This document shows positions 37,971-47,382 of a DNA stretch of 64,000 nucleotides, one piece after another. Source of the DNA: Aestuariibaculum suncheonense. GTDB lineage: Bacteria > Bacteroidota > Bacteroidia > Flavobacteriales > Flavobacteriaceae. Made by a program: the position numbers and the translations under genes. The notes under the pieces are model-generated. The model did no database searches. It was not told where the DNA came from and was given only the letters and a program-made list of their open reading frames with translations. How positions within the stretch are numbered: the stretch's first letter is position 1; every line of letters begins with the position of its first letter. The DNA is taken from assembly GCF_014596935.1 (NCBI RefSeq), contig NZ_JACVXC010000002.1, positions 565,559 through 629,558 on the forward strand, given 5' to 3'.

Positions 37971-38200
37971 AAACTATTATTCTAAAAATTAAGTTTTGAT
38001 TGAAATTTCAACTATTGTAAAACATGTTCTAAAATTTAATAATCAACATTTTACCTATTAATTATTAAGAATAAAACCATTATTCAGGTTTATAATACAA
38101 AATATCACGCCATTGCCCTTCCATACCTAAAACCTTATTTAAGATTCAAAGTACTGTATACCCATATGTTAAATAAGGAGTTTACTATGAAAACTAAAAT

Positions 38201-41194
38201 TTAGAATAATCTCTTATCTTTCTTTAAAAGGGATTTTATTTTTTCATATAGGGTTCCATACTCTATAATCTGATCTTCCACTATTTTAAGATACTTTTCA
38301 TGTAATTCTACATCTCCAGTTTCATAAAAAATTTTAACCCGTAAGGCATTTTCCAAATTATTATTTATCATTTCTGAGTACGGTTTTCCTACTCCTAAAT
38401 TTAAAGGCCACTCCTCTGCCTCTTCTATCTTTTTTAGGGCATTATCATAGTGTTCATTCTCTATAGCCTGATAGGCAAGCATGAGTTTTGTTTGTCTGTA
38501 ATATTGCCTTGCTTCATTAGCTCCTTCGAAAGGTAAAACGGTAATATTTGATAGAATTTTTTCTGAATCTTTATAACGCTCAGCCTTTATCAGTGCTTCA
38601 ATCAAATCAAGCCCCACGTAATAGTTTTCTTTATTGATCTTATAATATTTTTCTAATATTTGGATAGCCTTGTCGAATTGTCCTATTTCTAGATAACCTG
38701 CAGCGAGTAATCTACCATAACGCCATTCCTCTGGTTTTAATTCAACTGCTTTTTGCATCGATGTCAACCTTTCATGTATGGTTGCTGATTTTTCTAATCT
38801 CGCTTTCATTACATAAAAGGGTGCAAATTCTATATTGTCATAAGATGCTAATAGAGAATATGCTTCCTGTTCATTTCCTTTAAATTCATTTATTAGTGCT
38901 AACAAATAATCCGATTTCCATGATTTTTTTTGGGCAGAGGCCCATTCTAAAACCTTAAATGTCTCCTCACGAAAGGGAAAAACAAAATCAACAGAAGTGG
39001 CGTGAGCTTTTTCTAGATATTGGTTAGAGGCCTCTCTATTCCCATCATTACTGTGTAGCCAAGCCAACCAGTAAAGAACAATGGAATTCTGTGGAGCCAT
39101 CTGTAGAATTCTTTTACTCTCCTCATATCTATTAAGTCCAGCGTACCAAATTGCCAACTCAAGATAAGTTTCTACAGGTAACTCATTCCTTATAAGGGAT
39201 TGAAAAATATCTTTTTGTATCTCGTTTGAATTAGAAAAATAATTTTCAAAACGAACGAAATGATCAATGGGATTTAATTTTTCTATATTTTCCCTTAACA
39301 ATTTTAAGGACTGATCATCCTTATTAATACGCGATATCATGTACAAAATTTTCAAAGACTCCAAATTCCTTGGATTACTCTTTAAACTCAATTCTGCATT
39401 TTCCTTAGCTTGGTAATAATCACCAGACTTTAAGTATGTCCTGCTCAAAGCTGTATACGCTGCTCCTCTATAAGGTATTGAAAGGCTAGCCACCTCAAAA
39501 CCATCTAAAGCATCATACATTTTATTTTTTTTCAATGCTGCTAAGCCGTAATAGTAATTTGCTTCAGGATGATATGTATCTATGCTCAATGCTTTTTTTG
39601 CATAAATATATGCCGAGTCAATTTCGAGTTTAAAGAGTTTAATTTTTGTCATTTCGACCAGAGATGGGATAAATAAAGGATCTTTGGACAAAGAAGCTAA
39701 TATCTTCTCTTCAGATAATTTATAGTTTCTAAATCTGTACAAATCTCTCCCTTGAAGAAAAAGACCATAAGCACTTTCTGAATCAAATTCATTAGGCACT
39801 TCTAGTGGTCTACTTAGTTCTCTTTCTTTTCTATCTTGATTGACTGCAATTCTTTGCCCTTCTAAAATAATATATGCCGGGTTATCTTCAGAATTTATGA
39901 GGATTTGCTCTTCATACACTTCAACTGGATTAGCTTTTACAAAAACGTTGGCAAGTTTTTTTCCTTTATCAGAAAAAACTGTTAAGGTATCACTAATAGA
40001 TTTTACCGGGCTAAGCTTTATAGAGAGAAGTTTATTATCATATTTAATATTAAAGGCGCCTAACAAATTAGCGCTTGTAAAACCTTTAATTCCATTAAAA
40101 GGAAACCAATATTCAGTCCATTCATCAGTAGTATAAGGAACAAAACCAATCTGTTTAAAAGGAGTTGAACTACTCTCAAAAGTATTTTGATTAAATAAAC
40201 GACCGCTTTGAATTTCTACATATTGACCACTATCATCAGTAAGTAAATCTTCCCAGATTTTACCTTCATCAGATTGAGCCCAAAGGAATATTTTCTTTCC
40301 TAATTTTGCTCCTCGTTTTGCATAATGAATCATTCCATGATCATTATCTTCCCAATATCCCCCAAAATAGTCACTATGAACACCAAAAACATGAAAAGAT
40401 TTCGATCCTCCAAATGCATTTTCAGAATACAAAGCAAGATTTCTATCTTTCGAATCGTTCGGCCAATTGAAAGTTTCTCCCTCATGACCTAAATACTTAT
40501 TACCTGGATATAGAAATTCTAAATCGTCATTGGCAGGAATGCCAGCATTCATCCACGTATAATAGGGTTGCTCCGTTGAATTGGAATTGAACCAATAGGA
40601 ACTCGTGGAAAAATATGATTTATCTTTTTCCAATTTAATTTCCAATACCCAATTCGTTCGAGTGAGTAAATCAAAGGTGCTTATGTAGCAACTAACACTA
40701 CCATCTGAATTTTCTTTGGTCAGATAATCTACAGGAGTTGCCGTGTTAGGTGTATGACCAATTATGCCATAATTAAATTCGATTCCACCACTAACCCACG
40801 GACCTCTCAAAGCTATATCCCTAAATTTAACTACCTCGTTATTATAGAGAAAATTTTGCCCGCTTCGTTTATCAAGTGCAGACCAAATTTTACCGCCAAT
40901 TTCAGGCATAATTTGTACTTTGATATAATCATTTTCTAACTCAACAATCTTCCAGTCTTTCTTTTCAGCTTTTTCAGTAAAACCATCATATCTAAAATAC
41001 GGATAGATTTTTCCTTCCGACGGAATGGGATTGGGATCCGAAAAAGGATAAGTCACATATTTTTTTGTAGTTTCTGTGACAGTGGAATTATTCTGGGCAA
41101 CCAGGCTTCCCGGAACACTAACTATAAATAAAACAAAACCAAATATTTTATATTTCAATAATCCAATCATAAGTCGTTGTTGTTTTTTATTCAA
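38201..41194 (-). CDS. DUF5107 domain protein with TPR repeats
   Basis: This 997-residue protein has a signal peptide (FGFVLFIVSVPGSLVAQ). Residues about 45-350 form a DUF5107-type region with a galactose-mutarotase-like beta-sandwich (IMPEIGGKIWSALDKRSG, WVSGGIEFNYG, YYTWMNAGIPANDDLEF). Residues about 470-980 are a long series of TPR helices. The first domain is probably carbohydrate-active; the TPRs may organise complexes or hold oligosaccharides. Its start overlaps the stop of the DUF4091 gene by 8 bp, so the two are co-translated. No catalytic residues can be assigned. Confidence 0.75.
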   Translation of the reverse strand: MNKKQQRLMIGLLKYKIFGFVLFIVSVPGSLVAQNNSTVTETTKKYVTYPFSDPNPIPSEGKIYPYFRYDGFTEKAEKKDWKIVELENDYIKVQIMPEIGGKIWSALDKRSGQNFLYNNEVVKFRDIALRGPWVSGGIEFNYGIIGHTPNTATPVDYLTKENSDGSVSCYISTFDLLTRTNWVLEIKLEKDKSYFSTSSYWFNSNSTEQPYYTWMNAGIPANDDLEFLYPGNKYLGHEGETFNWPNDSKDRNLALYSENAFGGSKSFHVFGVHSDYFGGYWEDNDHGMIHYAKRGAKLGKKIFLWAQSDEGKIWEDLLTDDSGQYVEIQSGRLFNQNTFESSSTPFKQIGFVPYTTDEWTEYWFPFNGIKGFTSANLLGAFNIKYDNKLLSIKLSPVKSISDTLTVFSDKGKKLANVFVKANPVEVYEEQILINSEDNPAYIILEGQRIAVNQDRKERELSRPLEVPNEFDSESAYGLFLQGRDLYRFRNYKLSEEKILASLSKDPLFIPSLVEMTKIKLFKLEIDSAYIYAKKALSIDTYHPEANYYYGLAALKKNKMYDALDGFEVASLSIPYRGAAYTALSRTYLKSGDYYQAKENAELSLKSNPRNLESLKILYMISRINKDDQSLKLLRENIEKLNPIDHFVRFENYFSNSNEIQKDIFQSLIRNELPVETYLELAIWYAGLNRYEESKRILQMAPQNSIVLYWLAWLHSNDGNREASNQYLEKAHATSVDFVFPFREETFKVLEWASAQKKSWKSDYLLALINEFKGNEQEAYSLLASYDNIEFAPFYVMKARLEKSATIHERLTSMQKAVELKPEEWRYGRLLAAGYLEIGQFDKAIQILEKYYKINKENYYVGLDLIEALIKAERYKDSEKILSNITVLPFEGANEARQYYRQTKLMLAYQAIENEHYDNALKKIEEAEEWPLNLGVGKPYSEMINNNLENALRVKIFYETGDVELHEKYLKIVEDQIIEYGTLYEKIKSLLKKDKRLF

Positions 41195-42986
41195 TTAACC
41201 CTAATAATTGTTCACGAACTTTATCATAGCTATCTCCAGACTGAGACCAAGGTACAGTCTCATCCATAGATACTTCACTCAATGCTTTAGGAACAACACT
41301 GTTGATTATATTTATCACATTACCTTTCCCTGACTTTTGTTCAACCATTGACATGATTAGTGCATCCTGCTGTCCTCTTCGGATATTTTTCAACCTTATG
41401 GATGGTAATAGTTGATTCAGGCCTCTTTCTTCTTTAGGATAAAAAGGCATATGCCCCGGATAAAAAAGAATCCCATCACCATTTCCAAATTCCATTGTTT
41501 CACCTATAAAAGTTAACGGATTCTTGAAGACATTTTGATGAAGATGCCTTTTTGGTCCCTGTCTATTATGATCCCAATGCGTACCATGCCATATAAAATG
41601 CATATTGACATCATATTTATATAAAATCCAACTATTAACACGAAAATCAACTGCGGTTCCTTCCAATATTACTGAGCCGTAGCGAGGTCGGTTGCCGTTA
41701 TAAAACCAATGATCACCATCCCTCTTCCTGATAGCAGGTAATTCTTTTAAATCCAATCCATCATTTCCTGCCCAGATATCTATTGCTCCATCCAATTCTA
41801 GTTTGTAAGGAGTGGTAGTAAATGTGGAAAGTAACTTACCTTTACCTGGATTGCTTTTTATCCATCCTGCTCTTTCTTTAATCCAAGCATAACTATCTGG
41901 CTGCGGTTCATCTATCATGTACCAAAAATATTTTACATCAGGTGCATTTTTATCAAACCACTCCACCCATAAATCTGACTGTTTTTGAACATCTGCTTTA
42001 TTGGTTCCTAATACAGGAGATCCGTACATGCCTACAGGAAAAAGTTTCTCTCCAGCTCCTTGACCAGGTCCATGGTACCCCTTGGCAGCGGTAAAAGCAT
42101 CTCCATTTAAATAAGGTTTATATGCATCCATTGTTTCTTGATTGAATGGAAGGGCATTCACTTCAAAGCCTCCAACAACATCGATGCGGTGTCGGTGTCC
42201 TTCAAACTTCAACATATTGTCAACTTGCTGGCTCGACATTTCAGGATAATATTTATGAACATCCGAGGTGAATAGCCAAATATTGGTATGATTTTCATCC
42301 GGTAAATAATGTGGTAATAAAGTTATTTCAAGAGGAATTTCCTTTATTATTTTTCCTTGTTCCATAACTTGAACCATCCCTGTATATAAACCATCAGGAT
42401 ATCTTTTTTGGTCTCGAGGTAAATGAACATCTATCCAAAAACCTTGATTGGAATTTGAAGGAATGCTAACAGGATAACCTTCATGATTGGGCAGTGCATC
42501 AGTTGGCACCAATGCATCAGGTATCCATCCAGTCATCTCTTTAGGTGCCGAAGCGGCAGATCCATAGAACCATTGTGGCAAAGTAGGAGTATCGACATGC
42601 AGATAATGTTGCACAAAGACTTCAATAGTACCACCAATACCATACTTTAAAGTATTGTTCCCAATTTGTTTTCCAGATAATTTATGAAGTGGGGCATCCA
42701 CTGATAATTCAACATTTTTAGCATCTTCACTTCCACTTTCTACTATGACTTGGAAAGCGAGTACTTCATTATAAAGTCCTTTTAACCTAATCTTTTCTCC
42801 GTCCCAAGTAAAATTTTTAATCTTATTCGGATGATTTAATTCACTACGAAAAATTTTTTCGCCATCCCCCAACGCCCATACTGTTTTAACTTGAGCTAGT
42901 CCAAAAACTGGTAACAGAATAAATACCAACAACGCCTTGTGCCATAATAGCGCTTTTGTTTTTCTTCTGAACGTAAACTTTTTCAT
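41187..42986 (-). CDS. DUF4091 (glycoside hydrolase-like) secreted protein
   Basis: The protein is about 599 residues from the ATG at 42986; an ATG at 43055 lacks a signal peptide until residue 24. The chosen start gives ALLWHKALLVFILLPVFGLAQ. An N-terminal beta domain is followed by a TIM-barrel-like DUF4091 region with FWYMIDEPQPDSYAWI (a DEP segment suggestive of a catalytic acid) and NMHFIWHGTHWDHNRQGP. Some proteins of this type are glycosidases. It lies between the FecR gene and the DUF5107 gene and is probably in the same transcript. Confidence 0.72.
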   Translation of the reverse strand: MKKFTFRRKTKALLWHKALLVFILLPVFGLAQVKTVWALGDGEKIFRSELNHPNKIKNFTWDGEKIRLKGLYNEVLAFQVIVESGSEDAKNVELSVDAPLHKLSGKQIGNNTLKYGIGGTIEVFVQHYLHVDTPTLPQWFYGSAASAPKEMTGWIPDALVPTDALPNHEGYPVSIPSNSNQGFWIDVHLPRDQKRYPDGLYTGMVQVMEQGKIIKEIPLEITLLPHYLPDENHTNIWLFTSDVHKYYPEMSSQQVDNMLKFEGHRHRIDVVGGFEVNALPFNQETMDAYKPYLNGDAFTAAKGYHGPGQGAGEKLFPVGMYGSPVLGTNKADVQKQSDLWVEWFDKNAPDVKYFWYMIDEPQPDSYAWIKERAGWIKSNPGKGKLLSTFTTTPYKLELDGAIDIWAGNDGLDLKELPAIRKRDGDHWFYNGNRPRYGSVILEGTAVDFRVNSWILYKYDVNMHFIWHGTHWDHNRQGPKRHLHQNVFKNPLTFIGETMEFGNGDGILFYPGHMPFYPKEERGLNQLLPSIRLKNIRRGQQDALIMSMVEQKSGKGNVINIINSVVPKALSEVSMDETVPWSQSGDSYDKVREQLLGLIE

Positions 42987-43096
42987 AATGACTTTATTTA
43001 AATTATAATATGTCTGCTTTATTTGCATTTTATCTTTTGGTTTCGGAATTATCATTAATTTGATTCTGTTTTTTCAGAAATTTTAGGATTAAAAAA

Positions 43097-44245
43097 TTAT
43101 TTCTCTGAAATTTCAATTCTAGTAACCCCATTTTCCTCAATCATTTTAAACTGAAAATCGAAATACTCTAGAATTTGTAGTGCTTTAGAAAGATCAGAAT
43201 TTCTATAAACCTCTCCGTATAACTTCGTATCAGGAACCCTTCCTTTAAACTGAATATCAACACTGTACCATCTAGAAAATTCCCTCATTACACTTTCAAT
43301 ACCTGCTCCTTGGAAACTAAATACTCCCCTCTTCCAAGCAATAATCTTCGAGGTATCTACATTAATAACATCGAGTTCTTTTTCACCCAACACAGCTTGT
43401 TCACCAGGTTTTAAAATGACACCTTGATTTTTACTCTCAATAAGAGAAGAAGTTATTTTTACTGAACCTTCAAGTAATGTTGTCTTTAATACAAATTCAT
43501 TCTCATAAGCGTTCACATTAAAATGTGTTCCTAAAACTTCAATTGTTTGACCTTTAGTTTGAACATAAAAAGGACTACCTTGCTTATAGACTTCAAAATA
43601 TGCTTCACCTTTTAAACTAATTACTCGTTCATTTTTTGAAAATCTAACAGGAAACGTTAATGAAGTTTCTGCATTTAACCAAACTTTGGTCCCATCTGGG
43701 AGTACTATTTGAAATTGCCCACCATTTGGCGTGCTTATTTCATTATATACTTCAGTTGTTTTTGATAAACCATCCTTAGACAAGCTTAAATATTCAATTA
43801 ATCCATTTTCTGATTTACGAATCTGAAAATCCTCATTTCTATAAATTTCACCTACACCTAAACCATCTAAATCAATAATTGAATTATCAGCTAATCGAAG
43901 CGTTGTTTTATCTATTACATTTATATCATCCTTAGAAATGAATATACCAGATACTGGATAATTTAAATCATTATTAAAATAACTATAGCCACCCAGGATG
44001 CCTAGACCTACAAACAAAGCAGCAGCAACCGATAGCCATGTTTTTTTTCTAATCCTGAATTCCTTCTTTGATGGTAACGTATCATAAATATCTTTCAAAT
44101 CCTTTTCAAATTCTTCGGCCGTAACTGGAAGAGGATTTAAGTTATCTTGTTGAGCATACCAATTTTCCACCCATATTTTTTCTTCCTCAGTACAATTACC
44201 TGAGTTATATTTTTCCAATAATTCTTTTAATGAAGACGTTTTCAT
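43097..44245 (-). CDS. FecR-family anti-sigma factor (island)
   Basis: This 382-residue protein has a cytoplasmic N-terminal segment (MKTSSLKELLEKYNSGNCTE), one transmembrane helix (about 88-106, WLSVAAALFVGLGILGGYSYF), a FecR domain (PNGGQFQIVLPDGTKVWLNA, about 165-265) and a C-terminal DUF4974 region (FSRWYSVDIQFKGRVPDTKL). It should control the sigma factor encoded 105 bp upstream. A candidate ECF promoter ends 33 bp before its start. It is intact, unlike the relic near SusC. Confidence 0.94.
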   Translation of the reverse strand: MKTSSLKELLEKYNSGNCTEEEKIWVENWYAQQDNLNPLPVTAEEFEKDLKDIYDTLPSKKEFRIRKKTWLSVAAALFVGLGILGGYSYFNNDLNYPVSGIFISKDDINVIDKTTLRLADNSIIDLDGLGVGEIYRNEDFQIRKSENGLIEYLSLSKDGLSKTTEVYNEISTPNGGQFQIVLPDGTKVWLNAETSLTFPVRFSKNERVISLKGEAYFEVYKQGSPFYVQTKGQTIEVLGTHFNVNAYENEFVLKTTLLEGSVKITSSLIESKNQGVILKPGEQAVLGEKELDVINVDTSKIIAWKRGVFSFQGAGIESVMREFSRWYSVDIQFKGRVPDTKLYGEVYRNSDLSKALQILEYFDFQFKMIEENGVTRIEISEK

Positions 44246-44278
44246 AGTGTTATGTTAGCGATTACCTGCTTCCTTATA

Positions 44279-44310
44279 CTATAGACCATTAATACGGAAA
44301 GAGGGAGTAT
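44279..44310 (-). promoter_or_regulatory. Repeated 32-nt motif, copy A (before fecR)
   Basis: On the minus strand this copy reads ATACTCCC, a 16-17-nt spacer and GGTCTATAG. It lies between the sigma stop and the FecR start, 33 bp from the ATG. It matches copy D at 27 of 32 positions. The spacing of the two blocks suits an ECF promoter. Confidence 0.5.
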
Positions 44311-44332
44311 AGGGAAACGAAAAAAACTTTTT

Positions 44333-45054
44333 AAATTTGTTAATTTGTAGTTATAAGAATGGAACAAAAAAGAATATATTAATTATTAAATCAAATTTTG
44401 TTCTTAAAACCTTAATAGCATTTGCTACCTGCTTTTTAACGGTTAGTTCCGATATATTTAATTCACAGGCAATTTCTTTATGAGTTAAAAATTTTTCTCT
44501 ACTCAGAAGAAATATTTCCTGCATTCGTGGTGGTAATGATTCAATTTCCTTTTCAATAAGATCTCGAAGTTGATTTTCTCTAATTAAATAATCAGAAGCG
44601 ATGTTATTATAAGGACTTGGTCGATGCATATCAACATGTTTTGTAGCTACAATTCTGCGTGAAATTACTTTGATCACTCTATTTCGAACCGCTGTATATA
44701 GATAACCTGACGGATGTCCTTCTATTTGAATTTTCATTCTATTCACCCAGATATACGTGAACAACTCATGTATTATGTCTTTCGCTTCTTCTCTATCATT
44801 TAATCGCCTTAGAATATGCGCGTATAAAACAGGTGAATATCTATTATAAAGTTCAGTATAGGCCCTATGATCCCCTTTTCTTATGAGAGAAAATAAGTTT
44901 TTATCTGTGATTTCCTGGTAAAAAGCCATTCATTATTTAGTTAGTAAATTTTGCTTAAGATATACATTTATAACACATTATCAATTCCTATTTTTAAAAT
45001 TCATGTCTATTTCGACATGTTAAATCTTAATAAAAAACACTTCTGATTATTATG
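44333..45054 (-). repeat. Segmental duplication, copy 1 (sigma gene plus flanks)
   Basis: The segment covers the sigma gene, about 125 bp upstream (ending at TTTCGACATG.TAAATCTTA and beyond) and the short sequence AATTTGTAGTTATAAG after the stop. All of it aligns with 47383-48108 with the same internal spacing of 703 bp between gene end and upstream block. Confidence 0.75.
44351..44929 (-). CDS. ECF RNA polymerase sigma factor (copy 1)
   Basis: This 192-residue protein has sigma region 2 (YNRYSPVLYAHILRRLND, EEAKDIIHELFTYIW) and region 4 (SLPPRMQEIFLLSREKF, HKEIACELNISELTVKKQV). It is about 89% identical to the second sigma gene at 47401, with 21 differences in 192 residues. It is upstream of FecR and probably the FecR-controlled partner. 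Its upstream 120 bp are also shared with the other copy. By analogy with other Bacteroidota PULs it should activate island genes through the repeated 32-nt motif. Confidence 0.95.
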   Translation of the reverse strand: MAFYQEITDKNLFSLIRKGDHRAYTELYNRYSPVLYAHILRRLNDREEAKDIIHELFTYIWVNRMKIQIEGHPSGYLYTAVRNRVIKVISRRIVATKHVDMHRPSPYNNIASDYLIRENQLRDLIEKEIESLPPRMQEIFLLSREKFLTHKEIACELNISELTVKKQVANAIKVLRTKFDLIINIFFFVPFL

Positions 45055-45160
45055 TTACATTACCTACCCTATAAATGATGCTATCCGTAAAAAAATGTAT
45101 CAAATTAATGTAAGGTGTGTTTACCTACTAAACTGTTTCAGATATTGAAAACATTATTAA

Positions 45161-47242
45161 TTACTCTTCTTCAATGAAAAGAGGCGAGCTTTTATCCGCT
45201 CGATCACTTGCTATTCTAAACTTTTTCACATCATTTTTTAACCTTACCTCCAAGTATTCCGAACCTTCAAAAGTAGATATCGAAGTTGTTACTGTGGATA
45301 TACTTCCTTTTGCGTAAGTATCAAAAACTGTAATAAACAATTCACCCAACTTATCCTTACTACTTACTTTCAATACGTATAATTGTTGGGCTATGCCTAC
45401 ACCTGTATCTTCAATGTCCTGTAAAAAAGTTTGCTTACCTGCATCTGATGGTTTTAAAATTTTTGCATTCATGCTTGCCGATGCTCCGTTGACTCTAAAT
45501 TGATTCGCACCATCAGCAGTAAAGGTAAAATCCGAATGAAAGTAAAAATCAAATAAAGAGGGTGAACTTGCTGTAACCTCATCGGCAATTATCCAATAGT
45601 CAGGCTTCAAGTAAAGAATATGGCGATAATAAGATGTTAAATTCGTTTCGGATTTATAAGCAGGTTTTGCATTCCCAATAACATAATCGTAATCTTCTTC
45701 TGAATGTGAGTATACAATAGAAGGTTGTTCCGAAGCTTGAGCGTAATCTGTACCATTAAACCATCTGCCTTCCCCAATTTGGCCTTTGCCGTTTACAACT
45801 AGCGTGTTTTGATAAATAGTGCGTCCCCATGAGTAACCAGGAGAGGTAATCAACCAGTCACCATGACTAAAAATTTGGAACGTACCTACATCTGGGTGAG
45901 TATGTCCCCCATAAGGATCGTAAGTATACTCTGAAGCTCCTCGCTTACCGATCCATGTTCCGCATTTGAACATAGATAATGATTCATTACCATCCCATCC
46001 TGATCTCATATAAGCTATATCAAGATCATTAAAATGCTTAAACGTTGGAAGGTTATCAGGTCTCTGTGGTTGGATTTCTGGATTAACCCAAAGTAGATTC
46101 AAAAAGAATGCACTGGGTACTGAAAACCCTGATGAACTGATTTCGTTTGCAAACCATTGGGCATATCCGTCGTTGTATTCTGCAGCTACTTTACGGAGGA
46201 AATGCTCTGGTCCATACCAATCATAGCGAGGGCCATCACCAAGCGTCATCAAGGTAGAGGATGCGTTCCAATGATTTCTTGGCAACATGGCATATATTCT
46301 AAAGCTCGCAAGGTTCTTAAAAAAAGTATCATCATTAACTTCAAAAGAATCTCCACCCAATAGCTCGTGATTAAATCCCATAAATTTTGTGAGGTATGTA
46401 ATACTGTACTCACTATAAGGAATTCCCTCAACATACCCTCCATCATCTGGCATTGAAGCTATAGCTTTGTCAAGTTTTTGCTGCCCCAAAGCGACCCATT
46501 TTTCTGCATCTGAATCTTCTTTAGATAAAACAAGACCTGCTGCTACTAAACCAGTTAAAGCCACATGTTGATGATTATGGAAATATTGTTCTCTCCACCA
46601 GACAGTTTTATCTTGAGTAAGTAGTAGATTATACAATCGAGCACCTCTTTCTTTCAGACAATTACGTATAATATCACGTGAAGTAACGTCAAGTTTATTA
46701 TGGAGCCAGTCGTATCCAACAGCCATGCCATATAACTGATGTCCTGTAGCTAAATCCGCATTATCTATATCCCCTATTCCCCAAGTAGGGTAAGAAGCCG
46801 AAGCAAGCATAAATTCTTTAGCACTCTCAAAATATTTTTCTTGATCTGTCATCAGATAAGTCATGGCCAATTCTGGTATTGCATTCCCTACTGGCCGTTG
46901 CCATAGTTGCTCATCATAGCCACTACCTGGTTTGTATTCTGGCGGCCCCGTTCGAACATAATTATCTGCTATTGATCTTAACTGAATAAGCAAAGGGGCA
47001 TATTCTTGGCTATTGATTTTTGATTTTAGAAATTCATGTGACTCCGAGGTCATATAGAGACTTGGTTGAAAATCAGAATCAGAAACTTGATCAACAGGAA
47101 TTGGATTTTCTTGAGGTTTGTTAGTTTGACAGTTTAATAGAGTCAAATTGAAAAGGGCAATAAAATATAGCCTGTTACTAAATAATGTGCTTACAACGTA
47201 TCTACTAAAGAGTGCAAATAATGTAAATTTGTTTCTTTTCAT
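45161..47242 (-). CDS. Heparinase II/III-like secreted polysaccharide lyase
   Basis: The protein is about 693 residues from the ATG at 47242 (an ATG at 47272 adds ten). A signal or lipoprotein-type N-terminus ends near ALFNLTLLNC. An alpha/alpha-toroid domain (about 60-400) contains YFHNHQHVALTGL, the His-rich lyase segment. A beta-sandwich follows with YDPYGGHTHPDVGTFQIFS, like the zinc-binding histidine segment of heparinase II, and YRHILYLKPDYWIIADEV. It should cleave an acidic polysaccharide by beta-elimination. The repeated motif copy B precedes it, and it is the only gene of its unit. Confidence 0.82.
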   Translation of the reverse strand: MKRNKFTLFALFSRYVVSTLFSNRLYFIALFNLTLLNCQTNKPQENPIPVDQVSDSDFQPSLYMTSESHEFLKSKINSQEYAPLLIQLRSIADNYVRTGPPEYKPGSGYDEQLWQRPVGNAIPELAMTYLMTDQEKYFESAKEFMLASASYPTWGIGDIDNADLATGHQLYGMAVGYDWLHNKLDVTSRDIIRNCLKERGARLYNLLLTQDKTVWWREQYFHNHQHVALTGLVAAGLVLSKEDSDAEKWVALGQQKLDKAIASMPDDGGYVEGIPYSEYSITYLTKFMGFNHELLGGDSFEVNDDTFFKNLASFRIYAMLPRNHWNASSTLMTLGDGPRYDWYGPEHFLRKVAAEYNDGYAQWFANEISSSGFSVPSAFFLNLLWVNPEIQPQRPDNLPTFKHFNDLDIAYMRSGWDGNESLSMFKCGTWIGKRGASEYTYDPYGGHTHPDVGTFQIFSHGDWLITSPGYSWGRTIYQNTLVVNGKGQIGEGRWFNGTDYAQASEQPSIVYSHSEEDYDYVIGNAKPAYKSETNLTSYYRHILYLKPDYWIIADEVTASSPSLFDFYFHSDFTFTADGANQFRVNGASASMNAKILKPSDAGKQTFLQDIEDTGVGIAQQLYVLKVSSKDKLGELFITVFDTYAKGSISTVTTSISTFEGSEYLEVRLKNDVKKFRIASDRADKSSPLFIEEE

Positions 47243-47328
47243 TTTTATAAAGCTAAGTTGATAAACATTCATTATTTGAATTCAATAGTTTCACTGGTAA
47301 AATTGAATATGATTAGGTGCTTTCTACA

Positions 47329-47360
47329 CTAGATACCTTTGAGACTGCTTGAAGAGGTAC
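47329..47360 (-). promoter_or_regulatory. Repeated 32-nt motif, copy B (before the lyase)
   Basis: This copy matches copy D at 23 of 32 positions, with the same spacing between the GTACCTC and GGTATCTAG blocks on the minus strand. It lies 56 bp before the upstream ATG of the lyase and just after the second sigma gene, the place where copy A sits relative to sigma copy 1. Confidence 0.4.
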
Positions 47361-47382
47361 AGGGAAAACAAATTAACTATTT

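Noticed and set aside
38162-38204. AAGGAG followed by ATGAAAACTAAAATTTAG
   Set aside because: It looks like a start with a ribosome-binding site, but stops after five codons and overlaps the 3' end of a convergent gene; chance is the simpler reading.
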